64,000 bases of DNA from Pelagibius sp. Alg239-R121 (GTDB lineage Bacteria > Pseudomonadota > Alphaproteobacteria > Kiloniellales > Kiloniellaceae). Within the stretch, counting starts at the first letter, position 1; every line of letters begins with the position of its first letter. Shown here piece after piece: positions 10,801 to 19,970 of this stretch. A program made the translations under genes and the position numbers. Below the pieces are notes generated by a model. It was not told the DNA's origin and searched no databases. It saw only the letters and a list, made by a program, of their open reading frames with translations. The stretch covers positions 62,001 to 126,000 of the forward strand of contig NZ_CAMZOF010000013.1 in the NCBI RefSeq assembly GCF_947331435.1. Reading direction: 5' to 3'.

Positions 10801-12322
10801 CCAGGATCGCCGGGAAGGCACGCTGGCGGCAGTTCTTGCGTGCACAGAGACGGCAGCTCACGCCGACCGGAACGACGATGCTGCGGTTGGCGAGGTTGAT
10901 GTCGTCGGCGTAGACGATTCCGGGAGCGAATTTGATGTCACAGCCGATCCCAACGGCAAAGTGGCTCTTGGGGCTGTGATGCCCGCCTTCTGCCTTCACG
11001 ATGCTGCGGGCCAAACAGAAAAAGGTGCTGCCGTCGGGCATCTGCGAGACCTGCAGATTGGTCTGCCCGGGGGTCAGGAAGGCGGAATGGAGATTCAGCC
11101 GGGGACAGGCGCCGCCGTAGCGGGCAATGCGCAGACCCGATGCGCTGAAGCGTTTGGAGATATTACCGGCGATATCGACACGGACGAAATGGAGGGGGAT
11201 GCCGGGATTGTCGGGCCGCTGCAGGCTGGAGAGACGCTGACAGGCCTGTTCGAAACTCACGCCGAAGCGCCAGGTCAGCTGATCCAGGTCGTAACGCAGG
11301 TCCTGTGCCGTCACGAGAAAATGCTCATAGGGCATCATCACAGCGGCAGCGACATAGTTCGCCATGACCTCACGGGCAAGATCGCGCGCGGCGTTCGATG
11401 AGAGATGCGAGCCGGCAATCAGGCTTTCCAGTTCTGCGCTGTAGTGCCGGACCGCCAGACTTTGCGCCAGCCGAAAGCAGCGGCTGCTCAGGACGGGGCT
11501 GCGGGCTTTGGCAAGTCCGCTCTCCGGTGGGGCGCCGGTCTCCAATCGGCGCCACAGCGCGGACAGGGTGCCGAAGCGCCGCTCCGGATCGGTCTCCTCC
11601 GACCCCAGTCCGGCATCGCTGCGCAGGCGCTTGGCAGCTTCCTCCAAGGCAGGGAAGTGATTGCTGTGCTCATGAATGAAATCGTCGAGTTCTTCGAGCG
11701 GTGGCGGGGCCTGTTCGCTGCGCGGCAGGCTGTCGAGAGTCGTCTGCTCGATCATCCGGGTCATGATGGTTGCGAGCTTACGGCTTTCTTCGGCTACGAC
11801 GCCGATAAAGCGTTGGCGCTGTTCCGGTTCCAGGTTTTCGTGATCCTCGAGAATTTCCGAGAAAGACAGGATCGATGTCAGCAGCGTGCGTAACTCGTGG
11901 GTCGAGGTGGAGAAAAAAGAGTCGTCGGACAGGCGTTCACCCAGCGCCTGAACTTCACTGCGCGAATTTCGATAGGCGTGATAAAGCATCAGGATCGCCT
12001 GGCAGATGGCCGGTGCCGCGCGAACGGCCTCGTTCAACTCGTCGCGCTTGATCGCGGTGTCCCGGAAAAAGGGATCGCCGAAGAGTTCGTTCAGATCTGC
12101 GAGCAGTCGGCTCTCATCGTCTTGTGAAAAGGACTGAAGATCGACTCCGTAGAGGTCGGAAAGCTTGAACAGAAGCGGTAAAGTCAGTGGCCGCTGATTG
12201 TGTTCGATCAAATTTAGATAGCTGGCAGAAATTCCCACGCCCTTTGCCATCTCGAGCTGGGTCAGGCTCCGCTCCCGGCGCAGCCGGCGTACCTTACTGC
12301 CTAACAACGCTTTTTTGGCCAT
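10784..12322 (-). CDS. ScfR/RamB-type XRE regulator with an inserted HisKA-like phosphoacceptor segment
   Basis: 512 aa. Residues ~8-62 are an XRE helix-turn-helix (LTQLEMAKGVGISASYLNLIE). The C-terminal half matches the short-chain fatty acyl regulator architecture: an IrrE-like segment near 310-370 and a Cys-containing terminal domain (CRLCARKNCRQRAFP, DUF2083-like). Between them, residues ~135-195 look like a histidine kinase DHp domain: an H-box THELRTLLTSI with H142, then EEQRQRF-like and EESRKLATIM helices. No ATPase domain follows. RamB/ScfR members sense acyl-CoA status and control acetate/propionate genes. It is divergent from a sodium:solute symporter, its likely target. The final codons lie in a repeat. 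Confidence 0.85.
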   Translation of the reverse strand: MAKKALLGSKVRRLRRERSLTQLEMAKGVGISASYLNLIEHNQRPLTLPLLFKLSDLYGVDLQSFSQDDESRLLADLNELFGDPFFRDTAIKRDELNEAVRAAPAICQAILMLYHAYRNSRSEVQALGERLSDDSFFSTSTHELRTLLTSILSFSEILEDHENLEPEQRQRFIGVVAEESRKLATIMTRMIEQTTLDSLPRSEQAPPPLEELDDFIHEHSNHFPALEEAAKRLRSDAGLGSEETDPERRFGTLSALWRRLETGAPPESGLAKARSPVLSSRCFRLAQSLAVRHYSAELESLIAGSHLSSNAARDLAREVMANYVAAAVMMPYEHFLVTAQDLRYDLDQLTWRFGVSFEQACQRLSSLQRPDNPGIPLHFVRVDIAGNISKRFSASGLRIARYGGACPRLNLHSAFLTPGQTNLQVSQMPDGSTFFCLARSIVKAEGGHHSPKSHFAVGIGCDIKFAPGIVYADDINLANRSIVVPVGVSCRLCARKNCRQRAFPAILESDRS

Positions 12323-12357
12323 CGAACATTCCTCGACCGCCGCATCGATTTACAAAC

Positions 12358-12372
12358 TTTACAAAATGTAAA
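12358..12372. promoter_or_regulatory. Candidate operator for the ScfR-type regulator
   Basis: Perfect palindrome TTTACAAAATGTAAA in the region between regulator and symporter. A related half lies immediately upstream (12349-12357), and a second palindrome TTTACAGTAAA is at 12389-12399. The RamB/ScfR family binds AT-rich TTTGCAAA-like sites, so autoregulation and symporter control are inferred. Confidence 0.55.
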
Positions 12373-12588
12373 AAGACTAGGTTATGTATTTACAGTAAAA
12401 CAATTGCAAAATCAAGAGGTTATAGTAAATTTCCCTCGTCTGTGGATTGTTTACAAAAGCGAATCCATTTGGCGAAATCATGGATACGCTCCTCTCCACG
12501 GCGAAGTCGGGGTCACCCAGTCACTTCTGTAATGGGCGCCACGCGACCCCGTTCTTGACTTGGATCAGGAAAGAGGGAGGAGCCTGAT

Positions 12589-14544
12589 ATGGCACCAAAA
12601 GTAATTTGGCTCTTCGCCTTCGTGGGACTCTATTGGGCCTACTGTGTCTTCTGGGGCATCAAGGGAGCCATGACGGCGAAAACCGCGAGTGACTATTTTA
12701 TCGCGGGACGCAGACTGTCACTTTGGGTATTCATCCTTGCGGCGACCGCCACGTCCTTCTCGGGCTGGACCTTCATGGGACATCCCGGCTTGGTCTATCG
12801 CGACGGTTTCCAATATGCCTACGCATCCTTCTATACCATCACCATCCCCTTTACCGGCGTCATGTTCCTGAAGCGCCAGTGGATGCTGGGTAAGCGCTTC
12901 GGCTATGTCACACCGGGCGAGATGCTGTCGGATTATTTCCGGGGGGATGCTATTCGCATCCTGGTGGTTCTGGTGGCGCTGCTGTTCTCGATTCCCTATC
13001 TGGGTGTTCAACTCGGGGCATCGGGCTTCCTGTTCAACGTCCTGACCGACGATCTGATTTCCAAAACGACCGGTACCTGGCTGCTGTCGCTCGTGGTGTT
13101 GATCTACGTGGCTTCAGGCGGCCTGCGGGCGGTGGCCTATGTGGACACCGTGCAATGTGTTCTGCTCGCGGTCGGTATCATGATCACGGGCCTGATCGCA
13201 CTGGACCTGGCCGGTGGCTGGGCCGCTTTAAACCAGGGCTTTGCCAATCTGGCAGCCTCTGACGTGGGTAAGTGGGGCACGACCCCGGGCGATGCCTATA
13301 ATGCCTACTTTGCCATCCCGGGCGTGATCCAGTTCACCGCGGGCCTCGGCAAGGAAACACCGGTCGGCGGGCTTTGGACGGGCATTATGGTGTTGACCTA
13401 CATGTTTGCCCTGATGGGCATTCAGTCGGCCCCTGCCTTTACCATGTGGGCCTTTGGCAATGCCGATCCGAAACCCTTCGCGCCGCAACAGGTCTGGGCC
13501 TCCTCCTTCTGCATCGGTGGCATTCTATTCTTCTTCACGGCCTTTCAGGGTATGGGCGCACATCTTCTGGGGGCCAACCCAGCCGTGAGCGAAGCGGGCC
13601 TTGCGCTCTCCAACGTACTGGACGGAGAGGCGATATCCGCCAAACCGGATTCGCTGGTGCCGTACTACTTTAATCAGATTGCGGATGCGGCACCCTGGCT
13701 GGTCGGACTCCTGGCCGTCTGTGCCTTGGCCGCGATGCAGTCTACGGGCGCGGCCTATATGTCGACGGCCGGCGGCATGCTGACCCGGGATCTCTACAAG
13801 CGCTATCTCAATCCGACCGCCGACCATGCGACGCAGAAGCTGTTCGGGCGGATGGGCGTCGCCTTCATCGTGATCTCTGCGTTATTGGTGGCGACCTTCT
13901 CCAGCGATGCCCTGGTGCTCTTGGGTGGACTGGCGGTGGCCTTCGGTTTCCAGATGTGGCCGTCACTGGCAGCCGTCACCTGGTTCCCCTGGATCACCCG
14001 TCAGGGGGCGACCTGGGGACTCGCCGCCGGTCTGCTCGGCGTGATCTTTACGGAAACCATCGGTCAGCAGATCACCGGCGGGGCTCTGCCCTGGGGCCGT
14101 TGGCCTATGACCATCCACTCCGCCGGCTGGGGTATGCTCTGTAATCTGGCGGTTCTGATCCCGGTCTCCATGGCGACCCAGAACGCCGACGACACTGCGC
14201 ATCGCATGATCTATCACAACTTCCTGCGCGAGCATTCCAGTCTGCCAGTGGATAAGAAGAAACTGGTGCCGATCGCGTGGATCGTCACTCTGGGCTGGAT
14301 GTTTTTCGGTATCGGCCCGGGTGCGGTTATCGGCAACGATATTTTCGGTGCGCCGAACGATGCCGCGTCCTGGACCTTTGGGATTCCGTCCATCTGGGCC
14401 TGGCAGATTCTCTTCTGGCTCCTGGGCTGCGGGATGATGTGGTTCCTGGCTTACAAGATGGAAATGTCCACGGTGCCGGAGAAGGAGATCGAAGTGCTTG
14501 CCGAGGATATCGGCGATCTCGCGCCGGGCCAATCTCGTGGATAA
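12589..14544 (+). CDS. Sodium:solute symporter (SSS family)
   Basis: 651 aa with about 13 or more hydrophobic segments, in the SSS range. The N-terminus has the family pattern (TASDYFIAGRRLSLWVFILA and FSGWTFMGHPG), and MQSTGAAYMSTAGGMLTRDLYKRY matches the SSS signature region. A GGGAGGAG lies before the ATG. These carriers import organic solutes with Na+. Pairing with a divergent ScfR-type regulator suggests a short-chain carboxylate such as acetate or pyruvate, by inference only. A terminator follows. Confidence 0.9.
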   Translation: MAPKVIWLFAFVGLYWAYCVFWGIKGAMTAKTASDYFIAGRRLSLWVFILAATATSFSGWTFMGHPGLVYRDGFQYAYASFYTITIPFTGVMFLKRQWMLGKRFGYVTPGEMLSDYFRGDAIRILVVLVALLFSIPYLGVQLGASGFLFNVLTDDLISKTTGTWLLSLVVLIYVASGGLRAVAYVDTVQCVLLAVGIMITGLIALDLAGGWAALNQGFANLAASDVGKWGTTPGDAYNAYFAIPGVIQFTAGLGKETPVGGLWTGIMVLTYMFALMGIQSAPAFTMWAFGNADPKPFAPQQVWASSFCIGGILFFFTAFQGMGAHLLGANPAVSEAGLALSNVLDGEAISAKPDSLVPYYFNQIADAAPWLVGLLAVCALAAMQSTGAAYMSTAGGMLTRDLYKRYLNPTADHATQKLFGRMGVAFIVISALLVATFSSDALVLLGGLAVAFGFQMWPSLAAVTWFPWITRQGATWGLAAGLLGVIFTETIGQQITGGALPWGRWPMTIHSAGWGMLCNLAVLIPVSMATQNADDTAHRMIYHNFLREHSSLPVDKKKLVPIAWIVTLGWMFFGIGPGAVIGNDIFGAPNDAASWTFGIPSIWAWQILFWLLGCGMMWFLAYKMEMSTVPEKEIEVLAEDIGDLAPGQSRG

Positions 14545-14597
14545 AATCTGCAGTTAAGCGGCAAATTTGAGGCGCCATCGCGCGTTTGGTTACTTCG

Positions 14598-14625
14598 GGG
14601 AGGCATTGCGCCTCCCTCTTTTTTT
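14598..14625 (+). terminator. Rho-independent terminator after the symporter
   Basis: Stem GGGAGGC/GCCTCCC with a 5-base loop, followed by a T-rich run. It is placed just before the convergent methyltransferase gene end. Confidence 0.85.
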
Positions 14626-15460
14626 ACCGGTCCGGTTTTCGGCAAAAGACTTCGATGGGGAGGATGGCGGAATCTGCATAGCCGCGCGAGGTGTTCGCTG
14701 CTGCAGCTTTGGCAAGCTCACCATGGATGAGCTTCACGGCGCGTTGCGGCGGTTTCCCGCCCCGCTCGACCATGGCCTTTGCGCGGGCGTTGAACGCGAG
14801 AGTTTCTTCCTTCGTGTCGCGCAGATGAATGTCCGTAAATCCTGCTGCGGACAGACCATCCCGGGTTTCCTGCGGTGTGGCGAGAAAACTCGCGTCTGCC
14901 GTCCGGGCCCAGGGAGTCGGATAGTCCAGCGTGCCGCCGGGACCCTGCGCGATCTCCGAGAGAGCCAGCCAGGCGCCGGGCCGGAGCACACGGATTATCT
15001 CGGCGTAGAACCCCGCTTTGTCGGCGATGTTCATGGAGACATTCATGGAATAGGCGCCGTCGAAGGAGTTGGCGCCAAAGGGCAGGTCCAGGGCATTGCC
15101 TTGGTCAAAGGTGACGCGGTTTTCGAGCCCGAGAGAGTTGGTCAGGTGATTGGCGACCGCACAGAACTCCTCGGTCAAATCGATTCCACTCACCCGGCAG
15201 CCGAAGCGATCGGCGATGTAGCGGGCCGGTCCGCCGATCCCGCTGCCGATATCCAGAATGTGGTCTTTGTCCGAAACACTCAGCGCGTCGGCGAGTTCTT
15301 TCGTTGCTTCAAGGCCCCGGCCGTGGAACTGGTCGTAAGGCGCCAGTGTTTCGACTGACGCCTGTTCGAGCTCAAGACCGTCGTCCCTTAAGGTAGACAG
15401 CAGCCGTTCCAGAAGGTTGCCCTTGGTATAATGCTTGGCAATCGATGACTCACTGCTCAT
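14624..15460 (-). CDS. SAM-dependent methyltransferase, dimethylglycine/sarcosine methyltransferase-like
   Basis: 278 aa from the ATG at 15460. Class I methyltransferase: SAM motif I is ILDIGSGIGGPARYIA near residue 70, followed by GIDLTEEFCAVA, and motif LPFGANSFDGAYSMNVSMNI. The closest pattern I recall is sarcosine/dimethylglycine N-methyltransferases (glycine betaine synthesis) and related small-molecule methyltransferases. It is 90 bp downstream of hutU on the same strand and could be co-transcribed from the HutC-controlled promoter. A role in histidine catabolism is not known for this family; substrate unassigned. Confidence 0.8.
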   Translation of the reverse strand: MSSESSIAKHYTKGNLLERLLSTLRDDGLELEQASVETLAPYDQFHGRGLEATKELADALSVSDKDHILDIGSGIGGPARYIADRFGCRVSGIDLTEEFCAVANHLTNSLGLENRVTFDQGNALDLPFGANSFDGAYSMNVSMNIADKAGFYAEIIRVLRPGAWLALSEIAQGPGGTLDYPTPWARTADASFLATPQETRDGLSAAGFTDIHLRDTKEETLAFNARAKAMVERGGKPPQRAVKLIHGELAKAAAANTSRGYADSAILPIEVFCRKPDR

Positions 15461-15550
15461 GTCACGGCACCTGCAGATTGATCCGAAGTCGGTCGGCAAG
15501 CTGATTACTTTGGGTCGCGCGGCCGAAGTGACAAGTGCGCGCAGACCTCC

Positions 15551-17236
15551 TCACTTCAGCATCGGCAGGTTCAGGCCATGCTCCCGCGCGCAGTCGATGG
15601 CGATGTCGTAGCCGGCGTCGGCGTGTCGCATGACGCCGGTCGCCGGGTCGTTGGTCAGGACTCGTTCCAGACGGCGCGCGGCTTCGTCGGTGCCGTCGGC
15701 CACGATCACCATGCCCGAATGCTGAGAGAAGCCCATGCCAACCCCGCCGCCGTGGTGCAGGGAAACCCAGGTCGCTCCGCTGGCACAGTTGAGCAGGGCG
15801 TTCAGCAGCGGCCAGTCGGAGACCGCGTCGGAGCCGTCCATCATGCCTTCGGTCTCGCGGTTGGGACTGGCCACCGAACCGGAGTCCAGATGATCACGGC
15901 CGATCACGACCGGGGCCGAAAGCTCGCCCTTTGCCACCATCTCGTTGAAGGCCAGACCCAAGCGGGCCCGTTCGCCAAGACCAACCCAGCAGATCCGCGA
16001 CGGCAGGCCCTGGAACTGGATACGTTCGCGGGCCATATCGAGCCAGTTGTGAAGATGCGGATTGTCGGGGATCAGCTCCTTGACCTTGGCGTCGGTCCGA
16101 TAAATGTCCTCGGGATCGCCTGAAAGAGCGGCCCAGCGGAAAGGGCCGATGCCACGGCAGAAGAGGGGGCGGATGTAGGCAGGCACAAAGCCGGGGAAAT
16201 CGAAGGCGTGTTCGCTGCCCATTTCCAATGCCATCTGGCGGATGTTGTTGCCGTAATCGAGGGTGGGGATTCCCTGTTTGTGGAAGTCGAGCATGGCTTC
16301 GACCTGCACCTTCATGGATTCCTTGGCGGCCTGGGTGACCTCAGCGGGATTGCTTTCTTTGGTGCGTTCCCAACGATCCAGGCTCCAGCCTGCAGGCAGG
16401 TAGCCATTGAGCGGATCGTGCGCGCTGGTCTGATCGGTCACGGCATCCGGCCGCACGCCGCGTTTAACCAGCTCCGGAAAAATCTCCGCTGCATTGCCCA
16501 GCAGGCCGACCGAAATGGCACGGCCTTCCGCGCAGGCCGTCGTGATCATCTCCAGCGCGGCGTCCAGATTGTCGGCCTTGTGGTCCAGATAGCCGGTTTC
16601 CAGGCGCATCTCGATCCGGCTTGGCTGGCATTCGACCGCCAGCATGCAGGCACCGGCCATGGTGGCCGCGAGGGGCTGTGCCCCACCCATGCCGCCCAGG
16701 CCACCGGTCAGAATCCATTTCCCCTTCAGATCGCCGCCATAGTGCTGACGCCCGACCTCTACGAAGGTTTCGTAGGTGCCTTGCACGATGCCCTGGCTGC
16801 CGATGTAGATCCAGGAGCCGGCGGTCATCTGGCCGTACATCATCAGGCCGGCTTTATCGAGCTTATGGAAGTGATCCCAGTTGGCCCAGTGGGGCACCAG
16901 ATTGGAGTTGGCGATCAGAACACGCGGGGCGTCGGCGTGGGTCTTGAAGACGCCGACCGGCTTGCCAGACTGGACCAGCAGGGTCTCGTCTTCATTGAGC
17001 TCCTTCAGACAGCGCGAGATGGTGTCAAAACTGTTCCAGTCACGTGCGGCGCGGCCGATCCCGCCGTAGACCACAAGCTCACTCGGACGTTCCGCGACTT
17101 CGGCATCCAGATTGTTCATCAGCATGCGTAAAGGAGCTTCCGTCAGCCAACTCTTGGCGGTCAGTTCATTGCCGTGCGGCGCACGGATCTGGCGCTGATT
17201 GTCCTGGCGGTTGTGGGGGCCGGATGTCGTGGTCAT
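15551..17236 (-). CDS. hutU: Urocanate hydratase
   Basis: 561 aa, the normal length. It uses tightly bound NAD+ to convert urocanate to imidazolonepropionate, the second step of histidine degradation. Visible family stretches include [51 protein letters not shown], and [17 protein letters not shown] near the C-terminus. A HutC-type palindrome ends 27 bp (17263) upstream of the start. No hutH or hutI is in the window. Confidence 0.98.
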   Translation of the reverse strand: MTTTSGPHNRQDNQRQIRAPHGNELTAKSWLTEAPLRMLMNNLDAEVAERPSELVVYGGIGRAARDWNSFDTISRCLKELNEDETLLVQSGKPVGVFKTHADAPRVLIANSNLVPHWANWDHFHKLDKAGLMMYGQMTAGSWIYIGSQGIVQGTYETFVEVGRQHYGGDLKGKWILTGGLGGMGGAQPLAATMAGACMLAVECQPSRIEMRLETGYLDHKADNLDAALEMITTACAEGRAISVGLLGNAAEIFPELVKRGVRPDAVTDQTSAHDPLNGYLPAGWSLDRWERTKESNPAEVTQAAKESMKVQVEAMLDFHKQGIPTLDYGNNIRQMALEMGSEHAFDFPGFVPAYIRPLFCRGIGPFRWAALSGDPEDIYRTDAKVKELIPDNPHLHNWLDMARERIQFQGLPSRICWVGLGERARLGLAFNEMVAKGELSAPVVIGRDHLDSGSVASPNRETEGMMDGSDAVSDWPLLNALLNCASGATWVSLHHGGGVGMGFSQHSGMVIVADGTDEAARRLERVLTNDPATGVMRHADAGYDIAIDCAREHGLNLPMLK

Positions 17237-17644
17237 TGGGTCTCTCCAGTCTGTCTGATGTGAAGTTGTATATACAACTTTGAACAGGCTGTCGAGATGG
17301 AGTCTCGGGACTGGGGATACACAGGCCGCGATGGACGTGATTACGTTTGATCGGGTTCCGGGCAGGAGAGGATTTGAAAGCGGATCTCAGGTTTTTGTAT
17401 GGGCACACGACACCCTAAAACCCGGCACTTTGCAGGAGTAGGCCAGGGCGACCGTTCGTCCCTGACGCTCTCAGCTCGGTATATTTTTCCAACCTCACTG
17501 CTCGAATGGCATGGGTCCTCTGCGGTGGCGTTCGACGGCGCCGATCAGAACCGTGTCGGTCGGGTAGTGGCTCATATCGGCGTCTGCGGCCTGGAGGAAT
17601 CACTGTCCCGATTATCGTAGCTGTCAGAACGACGCGGCAGGACG
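17237..17644. other. Intergenic region between livF and hutU
   Basis: 408 bp that carries the hutU promoter and the HutC-type operator at 17263-17280. A 73-codon frame at 17399 has no family features and is not called. No clear terminator for the liv operon is visible. Confidence 0.5.
17263..17280. promoter_or_regulatory. HutC-type operator upstream of hutU
   Basis: Perfect 18-bp palindrome AAGTTGTATATACAACTT. It shares the core TTGTATATACAA with the site before livK and fits the TGTATATACA pattern bound by HutC repressors. hutC itself is encoded at 32250-32975. Confidence 0.85.
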
Positions 17645-18352
17645 TTAACCGGCGAGACCCAGATAAGCTTCGATCAATTTTGGGTCTTCACGGGCGTCGG
17701 CGGCAGACCCCATCCAGACGCTGCGGCCGGATTCCAGGACGCAGACCTGGTCGGCGACGGCGAGGGCGCGCTGGGTGTTCTGTTCGACCAGCAGGATTGT
17801 GATCCCACGCTTTTTAAGCTGTTGGATGGCGTCGTAGCAGACATCGACGATCTTGGGCATCAGGCCCAGGGAAACCTCGTCGATCATCAACAATTTCGGA
17901 TCGGCCATGAGCGCCCGGCCGATGGCCAGCATCTGCTGTTCACCGCCGGAGAGCGAGCCGGAGCGCTGATGGATGCGTTCTTTCAGGCGCGGAAAGGTTG
18001 CCAGCACCATCTCGCGCATTTCGGCCTCGGCGGCACGCGGGCGGCTGTATCCGCCCATCGTCAGGTTTTCCTCGACCGACATATCCGCAAAGAGACGGCG
18101 GCCTTCCGGCGCCAGGGCGATACCTGCCGTAACCCTTTCGCGCGCCGGCAGGTTGGAGATATCGCGGCCGTCAAAGGAAATGCTTCCACCCTGCAGCTCG
18201 ACCTGGCCGGCGATGGTCATAATGGTCGAGGTCTTGCCGGCACCGTTGGCACCGACCAATGCGAAGATCTCACCCTGGGGGATCTCCAGGCTGAGACCAT
18301 GTACGGCAGTAAAGGCGCCGTAACCGCACTTAAGGTTCTCCAACTTAAGCAT
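17645..18352 (-). CDS. livF: LIV-type ABC transporter ATP-binding protein
   Basis: 235 aa from the ATG at 18352 (MLKLENLKCGYG). It has Walker A (GANGAGKTS), signature LSGGEQQML and Walker B (LLMIDEVSLGL). LivF-type ATPase paired with LivG energises import of branched-chain-type or other amino-acid-like substrates. It overlaps livG by 8 bp. Last gene of livKHMGF; operator placement suggests histidine or urocanate as substrate (inference). Confidence 0.93.
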   Translation of the reverse strand: MLKLENLKCGYGAFTAVHGLSLEIPQGEIFALVGANGAGKTSTIMTIAGQVELQGGSISFDGRDISNLPARERVTAGIALAPEGRRLFADMSVEENLTMGGYSRPRAAEAEMREMVLATFPRLKERIHQRSGSLSGGEQQMLAIGRALMADPKLLMIDEVSLGLMPKIVDVCYDAIQQLKKRGITILLVEQNTQRALAVADQVCVLESGRSVWMGSAADAREDPKLIEAYLGLAG

Positions 18353-19121
18353 CGGCCCGCTCCTCGTCCGGCTTGGCGCCACTTCCCAAATAGGCGGCCT
18401 GTACCGCCGGGTCGTCCATCACCGCGCGCGGCTCGCCGGCTGCCAGATTGCGGCCGTTGTCGAGCACGACAAGGCGCTGGCAGATGCGCAGAACTTCGCT
18501 CAGGTTATGTTCGATCAGGATGATGGAGAGGCCGCTCTCGTTCAGGGCCACGATGGTGTCGGCCAGGCGTCCGGCTTCCAGGTGATTGAGTCCGGCCAGG
18601 GGCTCGTCAAGCAGCAGCAGTTTCGGATCCAGTGCCAATGCACGGGCGACTTCCAGGCGCTTCAGCATACCAAGGGGCAGCGACGAAGGCTCGGACTCCG
18701 CGACTTCCGAAATCCCGACCTGCAGCAGCAGTTCAAGCGCGCGCTCACGCTCTGCGCTCCGCAGGCGGCGACCGAGCGCCGTGAGCGGGGACGCGGTCTT
18801 GGCGTGCCCGGCGGCGAGGGTGACGTTGTCGACGACGCTCATGCTGCGGAAAGGGCGTACGATCTGCTGCGACAAGCCGAGACCGCGGCGAACGCGCTGG
18901 TGAGTCGGCAGCCTGGTGATCGGATGACCTTCCAGTGTGACTTCGCCGGCCTGTGGCGTGACCACGCCGGTGATGCTCCGCATCATAGTGGTCTTGCCCG
19001 CGCCGTTGGGGCCGAGCAACCCCAGCAGTTCGCCGGGCTGCAGGTCAAAACCGGCGTCTTCGAGGGCGGTGACACCGCCGAAGCGCACCGTGACGCCTTT
19101 AACGCTGAGCAGCGCGGTCAT
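18345..19121 (-). CDS. livG: LIV-type ABC transporter ATP-binding protein
   Basis: 258 aa. Walker A GPNGAGKTT, the LivG-type tail with HNLSEVLRICQRLVVLDNG, and Walker B LLLLDEPLAGLNH are visible. The signature region reads LPLGMLKRLEVARAL, a degenerate version of the usual LSGGQ motif, common in LivG relatives. Its start overlaps livM by 4 bp. Partner ATPase to LivF. Confidence 0.93.
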   Translation of the reverse strand: MTALLSVKGVTVRFGGVTALEDAGFDLQPGELLGLLGPNGAGKTTMMRSITGVVTPQAGEVTLEGHPITRLPTHQRVRRGLGLSQQIVRPFRSMSVVDNVTLAAGHAKTASPLTALGRRLRSAERERALELLLQVGISEVAESEPSSLPLGMLKRLEVARALALDPKLLLLDEPLAGLNHLEAGRLADTIVALNESGLSIILIEHNLSEVLRICQRLVVLDNGRNLAAGEPRAVMDDPAVQAAYLGSGAKPDEERADA

Positions 19122-19966
19122 GGTCTGCCTCCCGCGCGTTTTGCCAGTGCCGTCACCATGCCTGCCAGGCCATTGGAACTGAACCGCATTACACAGAACA
19201 ACAAAGCACCGTAGAGCAACAGTTTGTAGTCGGAGATGAACTGTAGCCAGAGCGGCAGAACCGAGAGCACAGCCGCGGCAAGGACGACACCCCAGACCGA
19301 CCCGATACCTCCGACCACCACCATGGCCAAGACCGTGATGGATTCGACAAAGCCGAAGCTGTCCGGGTCGATGAAACGGATGTTGTGGGCATAGAGTCCG
19401 CCCGCCAGCCCGGCCAGGGCCGTGCCCATGGCAAAGGCTGAAAGCTTATAGCGGGAGACGTCGATACCCAGCATGCGGGCGGTGTCTTCATCGTCGGCGA
19501 TGGAATCGAAAACGTAACCCATCCAGGACCGCTTGAGGTAAAGACTGAAGGCGGCGGCCGCGGCAGCAATCACCAGCACCAGCAGCATGAAACCCGCTTT
19601 GGAAAGGCCGCTGCCCGGAATACCGGAGAGACCCATTTCGCCGCCCAGAAAATCCTGCTGACGAACGATGCCGAGAAAAAGAAAACCGACCCCCATGGTG
19701 GTGATGGCCAGAAAGTCGTGCCGGACCCGGAGCGAGGCGATACCCACGACCGTGCCGATGACGCCGGCCAGCAGGGTTCCGGCGGCAAGTGCGAGCGGAA
19801 AGGGCAGGCCGCTTTTGGTGATCATCGCCGCGCAATAGGCGCCGATGCCGTAGAAGGCGGCGTGGCCCAGGCTGATCTGTCCGCAAAAGCCGGTTATCAG
19901 ATTTAGACTGAGGGCGAAGATTACCGAAATGCCCATCGCGGTCAGGAGCGTGATTTCGTAGGCCAT
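19118..19966 (-). CDS. livM: LIV-type ABC transporter permease
   Basis: 282 aa, 8 or more hydrophobic segments. Family pattern ALSLNLITGFCGQISLGHAAFYGIGAY near the N-terminus and GGIGSVWGVVLAAAVL near the C-terminus. It forms the inner-membrane channel with LivH. Gap to livH is 4 bp, so they are co-transcribed. Confidence 0.93.
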   Translation of the reverse strand: MAYEITLLTAMGISVIFALSLNLITGFCGQISLGHAAFYGIGAYCAAMITKSGLPFPLALAAGTLLAGVIGTVVGIASLRVRHDFLAITTMGVGFLFLGIVRQQDFLGGEMGLSGIPGSGLSKAGFMLLVLVIAAAAAAFSLYLKRSWMGYVFDSIADDEDTARMLGIDVSRYKLSAFAMGTALAGLAGGLYAHNIRFIDPDSFGFVESITVLAMVVVGGIGSVWGVVLAAAVLSVLPLWLQFISDYKLLLYGALLFCVMRFSSNGLAGMVTALAKRAGGRP

Positions 19967-19970
19967 GCCG

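Noticed and set aside
10618-10845. 75-aa minus-strand frame
   Set aside because: Its sequence is created by the repeated DNA units and overlaps the end of the regulator gene; not a real protein gene.
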